Part shown: in pieces, positions 15,246-22,824 of the stretch | How the letters are laid out: every line of letters starts with the position of its first letter | Position numbering within the stretch: the first letter of the stretch is position 1 | NCBI GenBank assembly: GCA_030065755.1 | Contig: JASJDA010000034.1 | Location: forward strand, 1-38,201 | Reading direction: 5' to 3' | DNA length: 38,201 nt | DNA from: Prochloraceae cyanobacterium | GTDB lineage: Bacteria > Cyanobacteriota > Cyanobacteriia > Cyanobacteriales > JASJDA01 | Notes under the pieces: generated by a model | Databases searched by the model: none | Told to the model about the DNA's origin: nothing | Seen by the model: the letters and a program-made list of their open reading frames with translations, nothing else | Translations under genes and position numbers: made by a program

Positions 15246-17534
15246 TTAACTTTCACCTATTAGTGGTCGAAGTCCGTTCACTCCTGCAGCGATCGCCGAA
15301 CCATTGTGAATTACAGTGGCTAGGAGGGGATTTAGTCCCACAGTTGTAGCTACAGAAAGTGCTGCTACATTGGGAATGACAGCAAGGCTAGTATTTTGAC
15401 CGATCAGTTGTTGGGTTTGTTTGGCAAGGGAAATCGCTCTAACTAAACTATCCAAGTCATTTTCCATTAACACTACATCTGCTGTCTCCCGCGCTACTTC
15501 TGAGCCATCGCCAAAGGAAACGGAAACATCTGCATAAGCGAGCGCTGCTGAGTCATTAATCCCATCTCCGACAAAAGCTACTGTTTTGCCTGATTCGTGC
15601 AATTGACGAACAATAGTTGCCTTTTGCTCTGGGAAAGCTTCTGCATGAATGTTGTCCTCAGAAATACCTAATTCTTTGGCAACCGTTAAAGCACGGTAAC
15701 GACGATCGCCAGTGAGAATGTGAATATCTAGCCCTCGATCGTGCAATGCTTTAATTACGCTTTGGCTTTCAGGACGCAGAGGATCGGTGTATTCAACTAC
15801 CCCTAGCAATTGTCCGTTACTTGCCACATAGATGAGGGAAGCGCCTTCAAGATCTCGATGTTGTACGTGGAGAGATTCAAGACTAATACCTTGCTCGTTC
15901 ATAAAGCGAGCGCTACCCACTAAAACATTTTCCCCGTCGATTTCTGCACGCACGCCAAAACCAACTTTATAGTCCCACTTGCCGCGCCGCAACTGCCTTA
16001 CTTTCTGTTCTCGCGCATAATCGACTAAAGCTTGGGCAACTGGATGAGTAAGACGTTTTTCTGCTGCTGCTGCTAGTTCTAATAGTCTTTCAGGAGCAGA
16101 TCCGTTGACTGTTCTGACTCCAGCTACGACTACATCTCCTTGAGTGAGAGTGCCAGTTTTGTCGAAAACTACTGCATCCACTTCAGCCAATTGTTCTAGG
16201 CTGCGTCCGCTACGGATGAGAATGCCTCGTTGTGCTGCTGCGGTCATAGATGCGAGAACAGTAGTAGGTACGGAAACGCGAATGCCAGTCATAAAATCGA
16301 GGGTGAGAATAGAAGCAGCTCTTGCCATGCTTCCCGTACTAAGTAAAACTCCACCTGAGAATAACAAAGCGGGTAAAATTGCTTTGTCAGCCAGTTGAGC
16401 CGCGTGGTTTTCCATGCGGGTATCGTAAACAGGAGCATCTTCGACTAATTTAACGCTCTGTCCGGCGCGAGTATCAGAACCAGTGCGTTCTGTCAAGATG
16501 TATAGTTGTCCTTCCCTTACTAGAGTAGAAGCATAAACAGTTTGCCCGACTTCTCGCGTTACAGGCATGGACTCGCCAGTAAGTTTTTGCTGGTCGATCG
16601 AGGCTTTACCCTGTAGAATTTTACCGTCAACTGGAATTTGTTCTCCTGGATAGACAATAATAACATCTCCTGGATTCACTTGTTCGACAGGAATCTGCTC
16701 TTTTGTGCCGTTGCGATCGACCCAGGCGAATTTGCTGAGGGAATCGAGGAGGTCTAAAGCGTGGCGCGTCGATTGGCGAGCGGTGCGATCGCGAATCAAA
16801 TCCCCAATTTCGTGCAGCATCAAGATCGCAGAGGGGGTGAGCAAATTTCCCTGTAGGCTGGTGAGGGTAAGTGCCATGAAGTCGAGGCAGTCAATATTCA
16901 AACGCTGATTTGACCAAATGCTTGACATGGCTCTTTTTGCCACAGGAAGGCTAGCAGCAGCAACGGTTCCTCCAATGAGAGTAGCGGGAATAGGCCACCC
17001 TAGTGGCCCTGCTAGTAAAGCGAGACCAGTTGCTAAAACTGGAAGTTTCAAATCCGACCAAGAGCTTGAGGATTTTTTCTTGTCTGACTCTGAAGTGTCG
17101 GGGACGATCGCTGTAGTAGCTAGCTGAATTAAACTTCTCAGATGCAGGAGCATTTCCTCGTCTGAAATTTGTTTGGTTTGATATGCGATCGCAACAGACA
17201 TGGCTGCTGGCTTTAGTCGGAAATAAGTGACGTAAGGATCTGCTTCGAGCAAAACTTTCAAACGATGGACGTAGTGAGTATCCCAAGCGATGCGAGACAC
17301 CCGAAACCTTATTCGTCCTGGAGTAGTGTGAACGACGCTATAAGGCACTAACAGCTTAGTGAAGTCAATAGTCTTTGAGTGCCTCTTTTGTTGTGATTCG
17401 ATCGCCTGCACCTCACGCTCAATTTTCTGCGGATGGACTTGGCTAATTTGAGTTGGCAAAACAACCGCTAGTTGTTGATTCTGCTTGAGAACTTTTTCTG
17501 GAGAAGTTGAATCTAGTTGTACTGCTACTACCAC
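15246..17534 (-). CDS. P1B-like P-type ATPase without a CPC motif (cassette A)
   Basis: The 762-residue protein starts at a GTG 3 bp after the preceding stop, behind GGGGGG. An HMA_2-like domain with VVHTTPGRIRFRV lies at about 65-125 and lacks CxxC. Catalytic parts are complete: actuator LTGES (318-322), phosphorylation D458 in FDKTGTLTQGD, the P1B-type HP pair (497-498) and the hinge VGDGINDSAAL. In the transport helix, where P1B pumps have Cys-Pro-Cys, alignment back from the conserved Pro gives Phe-Met-Thr (414-416, context DFMTGIRVSVPTT). The HP pair and fold place it with heavy-metal pumps, but the ligand residues are replaced, so the substrate cannot be named. The flanking HMA_2 and DUF5132 genes are probably its accessories. 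Confidence 0.92.
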   Translation of the reverse strand: MVVAVQLDSTSPEKVLKQNQQLAVVLPTQISQVHPQKIEREVQAIESQQKRHSKTIDFTKLLVPYSVVHTTPGRIRFRVSRIAWDTHYVHRLKVLLEADPYVTYFRLKPAAMSVAIAYQTKQISDEEMLLHLRSLIQLATTAIVPDTSESDKKKSSSSWSDLKLPVLATGLALLAGPLGWPIPATLIGGTVAAASLPVAKRAMSSIWSNQRLNIDCLDFMALTLTSLQGNLLTPSAILMLHEIGDLIRDRTARQSTRHALDLLDSLSKFAWVDRNGTKEQIPVEQVNPGDVIIVYPGEQIPVDGKILQGKASIDQQKLTGESMPVTREVGQTVYASTLVREGQLYILTERTGSDTRAGQSVKLVEDAPVYDTRMENHAAQLADKAILPALLFSGGVLLSTGSMARAASILTLDFMTGIRVSVPTTVLASMTAAAQRGILIRSGRSLEQLAEVDAVVFDKTGTLTQGDVVVAGVRTVNGSAPERLLELAAAAEKRLTHPVAQALVDYAREQKVRQLRRGKWDYKVGFGVRAEIDGENVLVGSARFMNEQGISLESLHVQHRDLEGASLIYVASNGQLLGVVEYTDPLRPESQSVIKALHDRGLDIHILTGDRRYRALTVAKELGISEDNIHAEAFPEQKATIVRQLHESGKTVAFVGDGINDSAALAYADVSVSFGDGSEVARETADVVLMENDLDSLVRAISLAKQTQQLIGQNTSLAVIPNVAALSVATTVGLNPLLATVIHNGSAIAAGVNGLRPLIGES

Positions 17535-17537
17535 GAT

Positions 17538-18443
17538 CTATCCCCCCGTCATTACTTCTGTGCTTAGGTCTGGCATTTTTGCGATCGAGTCTAGAAAACT
17601 CCAAAGTATAGAAGGGTTATATCCAGAACACAATCCATTTAGTTGGGCTTTATTTAACGGCGATTTTTCTTCTTCGCTGAAGACAGGAGCAAGGCTGTTT
17701 GTCTCTTCCTTAATATCCGGCTCGATCGTTTCGACACTGACCGATCGATGTCCGTTTAAGTTTTCCTCTAAGGGACGAGATCCGCTCGAATTTCCTGTTG
17801 CTGAGTTATCTTCTAACTCAACATTTTTTGTCTCTGGAGTACTGAAAGCTTTTGCTGCCAGTGCTAGGGTAAGAAATTGAGAAATATCTACTTCCTTTTC
17901 CTTCTTTTCTTCTGCTTCCGTGCTTTCCTCCTCCGCTTGTCTTTTTTCTGTGTCTTTCTCTTGCTCTTTTTCTACAAGAGGCGGCAACTGTTGCAGCATC
18001 TCCCTAGTTATTGCTGCTGTTGCGATATAAATCGGTAGGGAGAGCCAACCGCCTATTCCTAAAGTTCTTGTCATTAATATTCCCGAAGTTAGGGGAATTA
18101 ATCTTTCTATTACTTCACCCGATACTTTCTGAAATGAGTTGGCTGAAGATGACTTAGCTTTAGAGAGAGAAGAAGGTGAAAACATTCTTGAATTGCAATT
18201 ATAGCCAGGGAGAGTTAACAACAAGCTAGATAAAGATACGCTGGCAACGTCAAAATTCACTACTAAACTGCCTGTATTTTCATTCAGCTTGACTTGGTAA
18301 ACTCCTTCTTGCTGTTTTAGCTGTTGGGCTGCGGTACGAAGAGTTTGCTGGGAGGCTCCACGCGACCGCAACCGCACCCGCCCTGCTGTAGCGTGAACTA
18401 CTTCAATTCCAGTTTCTTTTTGTTGTCCTCTCATATCAGCCAT
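17538..18443 (-). CDS. HMA_2-like domain protein with long charged tail (cassette A, first gene)
   Basis: This 301-residue protein opens the operon. Its HMA_2-type domain (about 12-75) has VVHATAGRVRLRS and ENTGSLVVNFD, again with no CxxC. Hydrophobic segments follow (about 110-150, LIPLTSGILMTRTLGIGGWLSLPIYIATAAIT), then a Glu/Lys-rich stretch (VEKEQEKDTEKRQAEEES) and a low-complexity C-terminal region of about 120 residues. The first 150 residues match the protein at 31838-32365, which lacks the long tail. GGAGGAG lies nine bases before the ATG. The ATPase GTG follows 3 bp after its stop, so coupling in translation is likely. The function is unknown; a regulatory or metal-delivery subunit is a guess. 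Confidence 0.75.
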   Translation of the reverse strand: MADMRGQQKETGIEVVHATAGRVRLRSRGASQQTLRTAAQQLKQQEGVYQVKLNENTGSLVVNFDVASVSLSSLLLTLPGYNCNSRMFSPSSLSKAKSSSANSFQKVSGEVIERLIPLTSGILMTRTLGIGGWLSLPIYIATAAITREMLQQLPPLVEKEQEKDTEKRQAEEESTEAEEKKEKEVDISQFLTLALAAKAFSTPETKNVELEDNSATGNSSGSRPLEENLNGHRSVSVETIEPDIKEETNSLAPVFSEEEKSPLNKAQLNGLCSGYNPSILWSFLDSIAKMPDLSTEVMTGG

Positions 18444-18890
18444 AGTCTTACTCTCCTCCCGTTTGTTTTGCCTAGATTTTTTCTATTTCATTGCTGCTAG
18501 AAAAATCCAGGGTAACTTTAAGATTAAGAACAGGTTAAGCTCTCTATTTGTATTGTAATTTTTTAGGCTAGAATAAACTGAAATTCGCAATATTTTTTAA
18601 GATATTAGTTTGATGAAATTTTTTATTATTAAAGTCAAATTCCTTCGATCTTAATGCTTTTTCCTCTAAAACAATTTTGTTTTAGCTGTAAATGAGAATT
18701 ATTTTTATTTATTTTATCGTTCGTTCTGATTTTTTTTTATATTTAAAAAATACTTGAACCCATTGAGTTGTTAATGATTTTCTTTTTTATTAATAAAAAA
18801 AATAAATGAGAAATAAATTAATTAACAATCGAGAACTGCAAAGAAAATGAGAATGCCAGAAACCGATCGAAATATTTATTGATAATATTT

Positions 18891-18931
18891 ACAGCTCGAT
18901 CGAGAGCCAGTGAGGGACTCGATCGAGCTGT
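18891..18931. repeat. 14-bp perfect inverted repeat with CGATCG cores
   Basis: ACAGCTCGATCGAG (18891-18904) pairs without mismatch with CTCGATCGAGCTGT (18918-18931) over a 13-nt loop. Each arm also contains the palindrome CTCGATCGAG. No T run follows on either side. It may be a binding site, an RNA hairpin in a leader, or a mobile small repeat. Confidence 0.7.
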
Positions 18932-19131
18932 CTGCAATTCTACGAACAATTGCATTTTAATTGCTAAACTATTTCATTAGGTAGGGGACTTTTGATCCCA
19001 GGGATAAGACATAACTTCCTTTAACTGTTCACTGATAACTGTTAAATTCCGCCGTTTTCTGGCTCCTTATAGAAGCTCACGAGCATTGGAAGGAGAAGAT
19101 TTCAGATTCAACTAGCAACTAGCTCACAAAA

Positions 19132-19192
19132 GATTGTGTCACAAAATCTATAAGTTTTATAACAAAAGCTTTGTAGATTATGTCACATAATC
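19132..19192. promoter_or_regulatory. Two palindromic operator candidates upstream of the RHH regulator
   Basis: GATTATGTCACATAATC (19176-19192) is a perfect palindrome around a central C. GATTGTGTCACAAAATC (19132-19148) is the same motif with one mismatch between its arms. Their centres are 44 bp apart, close to four helical turns. AATCAAAATTGTGATT at 19190-19205 may be a degenerate third site. TAGAAT at 19204-19209 is a plausible -10. The nearest start codon is at 19240. A dimeric regulator, possibly the RHH protein itself, is the likely ligand. Confidence 0.6.
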
Positions 19193-19239
19193 AAAATTGT
19201 GATTAGAATAAAGATGTAAAAAGTTTAGAGGAACTTTAG

Positions 19240-19440
19240 ATGAATCGAAGTAAATTCAGTTATGGAACAAAAAGAAAATCGAACTTAATGCGTAGCCTAA
19301 ATCGCAGTAACCGCCGACAACACTCGAGGAGAGGTCAGAATTGGTTAATAAAGATTGGGGAATGTCTAGGTGGTGGGAAACCACATCAATATCAACATCA
19401 CCAGTCAATGAGTAGAGGCCGATCGTTGAGAGGAGGTTAA
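19240..19440 (+). CDS. Small Arg-rich frame, doubtful, overlapping the leader of the RHH gene
   Basis: A 66-residue frame starts at an ATG with GAGGAA about seven bases upstream and ends 1 bp before the next start codon. It is rich in Arg, Ser, Asn and His (RSNRRQHSRRGQNW, HQYQHHQSM) and looks unlike a folded protein. It could be a leader peptide coupled to the regulator, or only an untranslated leader that happens to stay open. The good ribosome site and the tight junction are the only support. Confidence 0.35.
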   Translation: MNRSKFSYGTKRKSNLMRSLNRSNRRQHSRRGQNWLIKIGECLGGGKPHQYQHHQSMSRGRSLRGG

Positions 19441-19441
19441 T

Positions 19442-19840
19442 ATGAGTAGAGGTGGATATCGTCAAGGAGCTGGAAGAAAAGCAGGCTGGAGACACGGAGA
19501 AACACAAACTATCCGAGTTCCAGTAGCACTAAGAGAGCAATTGTTGGAAATTGCCAGACAGTTAGATAACAGGGAATTTATTCCCGATCGCACCTACTCA
19601 GAACTAAATGCTCTTCTGGGTGAATGGCAAGTAAAATGCGATGCTGAACCTGTTAACTCGATCGAATGGCAAAAAGTACGTCAGCTTATAGATGAGATTC
19701 AAGAGCTTATCTCACCAGAAGCACGAGCGAGTGGCAAACTAGCTGAAATTGAGTCAGATGAGTGGGAAAATTTGAGAGGTCGTGGTGCTGGCTGCGGTCA
19801 TCGCCACGGGAGAGATCGTAATCGCCGTTTTGACTCGTAG
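19442..19840 (+). CDS. Small DNA-binding protein, ribbon-helix-helix type
   Basis: The 132-residue protein starts with a basic arm (SRGGYRQGAGRKAGWRHGE), then ETQTIRVPVALREQLLEIARQLD, which fits a beta-strand followed by a helix as in MetJ/Arc/CopG (RHH) regulators. A helical middle region follows. The last 20 residues change character to GAGCGHRHGRDRNRR and contain one Cys and two His that could bind metal. In the +1 frame the same DNA reads as a hydrophobic stretch, so a frameshift near 19770 is possible. GGAGG lies six bases before the ATG. Two palindromes upstream suggest autoregulation. Setting between metal genes hints at a metalloregulator; this is inference. Confidence 0.65.
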   Translation: MSRGGYRQGAGRKAGWRHGETQTIRVPVALREQLLEIARQLDNREFIPDRTYSELNALLGEWQVKCDAEPVNSIEWQKVRQLIDEIQELISPEARASGKLAEIESDEWENLRGRGAGCGHRHGRDRNRRFDS

Positions 19841-19941
19841 AGACAAGTATTTTAGCTAAATGCTGAATCTTCAAGCTTTGAAAAGAGAAAGCCGATGTTA
19901 ACCGCGACTTGTGCGAAGTGCGCAAGTCGCGGGTACCTAAA

Positions 19942-20349
19942 CTACTCCTCAGACATGTGGAAAGCAAGGTTCTGTTTTAAACTACGTGTACGAGTAGAGA
20001 AACTTTTAAGTAACTCTACCGCAAACATAGGAGTATGCTCGATAGCAAAGAGAAAATGTTCTCGATCGAGCCATCCTATCACACAATCAGTTTTAGCAAT
20101 AGCAGTGGATGCTCTAGTATCTTCTGACTGAACTAAAGCTCCCTGACCGAAAACATCGCCTCTTTTAATGGTTTCCACCACTTTTCCTTTGACGAAGATA
20201 TCGACCTCCCCTTCAATAATTCCGTATACTAGATTTCCAGGTTCTCCCTCATTAAAAATAACCTGACCAGCTAAAAAAGTCTGAGGAGAAGGAGTTTTTT
20301 GAAAAATTTCTACTGTTCTTACTGGCGACATGACGATCTTTAGAACCAT
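19942..20349 (-). CDS. Cyclic-nucleotide-binding domain protein without HTH (feo operon)
   Basis: This 135-residue protein is a lone cNMP-binding jelly roll: LAGQVIFNEGEPGNLVYGIIEGEVDIF forms the first strands, and GDVFGQGALVQSEDTRASTAIAKTD corresponds to the phosphate-binding cassette with its Arg. No helix-turn-helix or kinase domain follows, so it is not a CRP-type transcription factor. It begins 24 bp after feoA (or 42 bp if the second Met is used) on the same strand and is probably the last gene of the iron-uptake operon. It could act as a small regulatory subunit, perhaps tying FeoB activity to cAMP or cGMP. Ligand binding is not certain. Confidence 0.8.
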   Translation of the reverse strand: MVLKIVMSPVRTVEIFQKTPSPQTFLAGQVIFNEGEPGNLVYGIIEGEVDIFVKGKVVETIKRGDVFGQGALVQSEDTRASTAIAKTDCVIGWLDREHFLFAIEHTPMFAVELLKSFSTRTRSLKQNLAFHMSEE

Positions 20350-20373
20350 TCAACAAAAGATTTGGAGCGGAAG

Positions 20374-20601
20374 TTAATTGGCAGCCCCATCGACATAAAT
20401 GCTTTTTGCTGTTTCGCGATCGACTGCGGCGCGGGTTCTGCCCACTTTGACAATATAGGAAGGAAACCGTTGTTCTAAGGTAATAGAAACTCCTGGGAGC
20501 ACTCCCATTGCCATCAGTTTGCGAATCATCGCATCATCTGAGGTTTTCAAGCAAGCTACCGTATCTATTTTTCCAGTTTTTAGAGAAGAAAGTGCCATCA
20601 T
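20374..20601 (-). CDS. feoA: FeoA ferrous iron transport accessory protein
   Basis: The 75-residue protein has the FeoA SH3-like pattern: LSSLKTGKIDTVACLKTSDD, the loop RKLMAMGVLPGVSITLEQRFP, YIVKVGRTRAAVDRETAKSIYV. FeoA is a cytosolic partner of FeoB needed for Fe(II) uptake. Its ATG overlaps the stop of the FeoB membrane part (TGATG), so the two are translationally coupled. It follows FeoB in this operon, the reverse of the common FeoA-FeoB order. Confidence 0.93.
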   Translation of the reverse strand: MMALSSLKTGKIDTVACLKTSDDAMIRKLMAMGVLPGVSITLEQRFPSYIVKVGRTRAAVDRETAKSIYVDGAAN

Positions 20602-22064
20602 CAGAAACTCACCCCCAATATTGTTAAACTAAAATTGACTAGATATCCCATGAAGAAAGCAAAGGGAATAATAAACGCTATCATTGCCAAAGTGGTTTTC
20701 AAGCCTTGTTCTTTAATCATTATTTGCACTTGGGCAATGCAGGGCAAAAACAGAGTCAGCACAATGGCAGCCACTACTAATTGATTGCCACTCAAGGCAA
20801 GTTGTTGCTGCAAGTCGAATAATCCTGCTGCTCCGTAATCCCTTCTGAAAAAGCCGTATAAGAAAATTGGCGCTACTTGTTCGGGAAGTCCTAAAGCCAG
20901 GGTAATAGGTTCGAGCAATCCAATAATCTGCTCGAACAGTCCAGTTAATCGACCGAACCAAATTAAAACAGATGCCCAAATAAATAAGGGAATAATTTCA
21001 AAGAAATACCATTTCATTCTGACGTAAGTTTTGATGAGAATGTTTTTGAACTTAGGCAACCTCAAAGGCGGAATTTCCATGTAAAAGCCTGCTTTTTTTC
21101 CTGGCAATAGTTGCGCCGTTAAATAGCCAACTACGATGAAAACCACCGTGATAAACCCAGCCCAAAATAAAAGTGCTGCTGGCTTTTGGGCTAAAAGTCC
21201 CACAATTACGCCCCACTGAGCAGCACAAGGAACGGCTAATGCGAGAAGAAATGTGGAAATCAGCCGCTCTCTTTTGGTTTCTAAGGTACGGGTGACTAGA
21301 GTGGCCATGGTATCGCAACCCAATCCCAAGACCATAGGAATGACGGCGCGTCCCGATAAACCGATCGATTTGAACAGACGATCGAGCATCAGGGACAATC
21401 GGGGTAGATAGCCACTGTCTTCTAGAAAGGAAAACATTAAGAAGTAGGTGGCTACTACTGGCAGTACGATCGCTGTAGCGTAGCGAATTCCTAGAGTAAT
21501 AATGCCGTAGTCGTTGGCAATTAAGTCTTGAAGCGGTTGCCAAGGGATAATAGTTGCTACAATCTGGTTGACAACTGGATTGATATTTTCTTCAAAAAAG
21601 GTTTCAATAGTATCGACTAGGGTACCTGCACCAAATTCGCCGACAAATTTATAGACACCGAAGTAGAGAATGAAAACCAAGATGGGAAATCCCGTTATTG
21701 GATTAACCGTTAGCTTGTGTATGGTTTCACTCAAAGGTGTTTTTGCCTCAGAGGGTTCCCTGAGTACTTGTTGCTCCATCTGCCAAGCCAATTGCTGGCG
21801 AGAAGAGGCGATCGCCGCGGTTACTGGTTCTCCTAGCTGTTCGCTTGCTATTAAGATCGCGGCTTCAATCTCTGCAAGTAGTTTGTCATTTTGCTCTAAT
21901 CTTTCCCACAGCGTGGGGTCTTTTTGCAAGACGAGTAATGCCAAGCTGCGCCTAGAGATGGGATAAATATTATCTAGGGAGAGTTTATTTTCTCTAGATA
22001 ATAGAGATTCGATCTCAGCGAGGGCTTTCTCAATAGCTTCTGGATAGGCAATTTGAGCTAACAT
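20601..22064 (-). CDS. feoB: FeoB membrane (permease) part of a split FeoB
   Basis: The 487-residue protein starts with a helical stretch (EAIEKALAEIESLLS) that belongs to the GDI-like helical region after the G domain. It continues with membrane helices including the gate motifs PMVLGLGCDTMATLVTRT and AVPCAAQWGVIVGLL, and near the end FLPCIAQVQIMIKEQG. It carries no GTPase domain. Its ATG lies inside the last 35 bases of the GTPase gene in another frame, with GGGTGG just upstream; a TAA closes this frame seven codons before the ATG. FeoB imports Fe(II) across the cytoplasmic membrane. Both the Cys-containing gates are intact, so the channel part looks functional. Confidence 0.9.
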   Translation of the reverse strand: MLAQIAYPEAIEKALAEIESLLSRENKLSLDNIYPISRRSLALLVLQKDPTLWERLEQNDKLLAEIEAAILIASEQLGEPVTAAIASSRQQLAWQMEQQVLREPSEAKTPLSETIHKLTVNPITGFPILVFILYFGVYKFVGEFGAGTLVDTIETFFEENINPVVNQIVATIIPWQPLQDLIANDYGIITLGIRYATAIVLPVVATYFLMFSFLEDSGYLPRLSLMLDRLFKSIGLSGRAVIPMVLGLGCDTMATLVTRTLETKRERLISTFLLALAVPCAAQWGVIVGLLAQKPAALLFWAGFITVVFIVVGYLTAQLLPGKKAGFYMEIPPLRLPKFKNILIKTYVRMKWYFFEIIPLFIWASVLIWFGRLTGLFEQIIGLLEPITLALGLPEQVAPIFLYGFFRRDYGAAGLFDLQQQLALSGNQLVVAAIVLTLFLPCIAQVQIMIKEQGLKTTLAMIAFIIPFAFFMGYLVNFSLTILGVSF

Positions 22065-22662
22065 ATTCCGCCACCCTTGCTTTTAATTCGTTCACTCCAA
22101 AATTAGCAGCAGCCGCCATAGTCACCACTGGAATTCCCAATTCTCTTTCGAGATACTCTGGGTTAATTTCGATTCCCAACTGCTGGGCTTCGTCCATCAT
22201 GTTGATAGCTAAGATCGAGGGTAAACCTGCCTCTATTAGTTGAAAGGTTAAAGGCAGCATCCGCCCTAAATTTTTGGCATCCACCACGTGAATGACCACA
22301 TCGAAAGATTGAAAGAGCAACAAGTCACGAGCGACTTTTTCTTCTTCGGTAATTGGCAGCAACGAGTACATTCCTGGCGTATCTACTACTGCTACTGGGA
22401 GCTCGCCGATCGAGGTTTGTCCTCTAGAAACTTCTACTGTCGTACCTGGATAGTTAGAAACCGTAACATAAGTACCTGTCAACCCATTAAACAGCACGCT
22501 TTTCCCTACGTTGGGCATTCCCACTAAAGCGATTTGGGTCATTTTTACCGATTCAGCTGTGGTTGTTTCCTTTTTTTTCCGAAAAAAGCCTAATAAACCC
22601 CTTTTCTTTTGGCGAGGACTATCGCTACATTTCAATTTCATGGGACATTTATTACATTGCAT
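22030..22662 (-). CDS. feoB: FeoB GTPase part of a split FeoB, with Cys-containing N-terminal extension
   Basis: The 210-residue protein has the FeoB G domain: P-loop GMPNVGKS (48-55), switch region VTVSNYPGTTVEV, G3 DTPGMYSL and G4 NMMD. It ends after GVNELKARVAEYV, where the helical region would begin. Before M41, the usual FeoB start, there is a 40-residue extension with Cys3, Cys6 and Cys12 and a very basic stretch (RQKKRGLLGFFRKKK). AGGAGG seven bases upstream supports translation from the first ATG. The following membrane gene overlaps it by 35 bases. A Fur-like box lies 86 bp upstream. The cysteine cluster might bind iron or a cluster, which is inference. Confidence 0.9.
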   Translation of the reverse strand: MQCNKCPMKLKCSDSPRQKKRGLLGFFRKKKETTTAESVKMTQIALVGMPNVGKSVLFNGLTGTYVTVSNYPGTTVEVSRGQTSIGELPVAVVDTPGMYSLLPITEEEKVARDLLLFQSFDVVIHVVDAKNLGRMLPLTFQLIEAGLPSILAINMMDEAQQLGIEINPEYLERELGIPVVTMAAAANFGVNELKARVAEYVSSNCLSRSY

Positions 22663-22747
22663 TAAATTCCCTCCTCTTTATAGCTGTTTTAATTTAAATT
22701 TTATTTGTATGGATAAAAAGCTTTCTCAATTAATATTCTATATTTAT

Positions 22748-22762
22748 TGAGAATAATTTTCA
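22748..22762 (-). promoter_or_regulatory. Fur-box-like palindrome upstream of feoB
   Basis: TGAGAATAATTTTCA is a 7-1-7 inverted repeat with one mismatch between arms and matches the core TGATAATNATTATCA of Fur boxes at 13 of 15 positions. It lies 86 bp before the first feo start codon, in a very AT-rich stretch. Repression of feo by Fur in iron-replete cells is the expected logic. Confidence 0.6.
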
Positions 22763-22824
22763 CCATTACTTAACTATTTAATAATAAAATTTATCAATAG
22801 TATTTTTTCTCCTTCAGGAAAATT

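Larger units (their letters stand above)
18444..19239. other. Divergent control region between cassette A and the RHH regulator
   Basis: No gene is supported in these 796 bp. It is very AT-rich from 18550 to 18880, which fits promoters for the leftward cassette. A 14-bp hairpin lies at 18891-18931 and two 17-bp palindromes at 19132-19192, close to the rightward regulator gene. A purine-rich AAGGAGAAG at about 19089-19097 is not followed by an open frame of note. Confidence 0.6.

Noticed and set aside
16144-16398. Open frame antisense to the cassette A ATPase
   Set aside because: It lies wholly inside a well-supported ATPase gene and has no family features; similar antisense frames inside dnaN, lon, feoB and pstB were dropped for the same reason.
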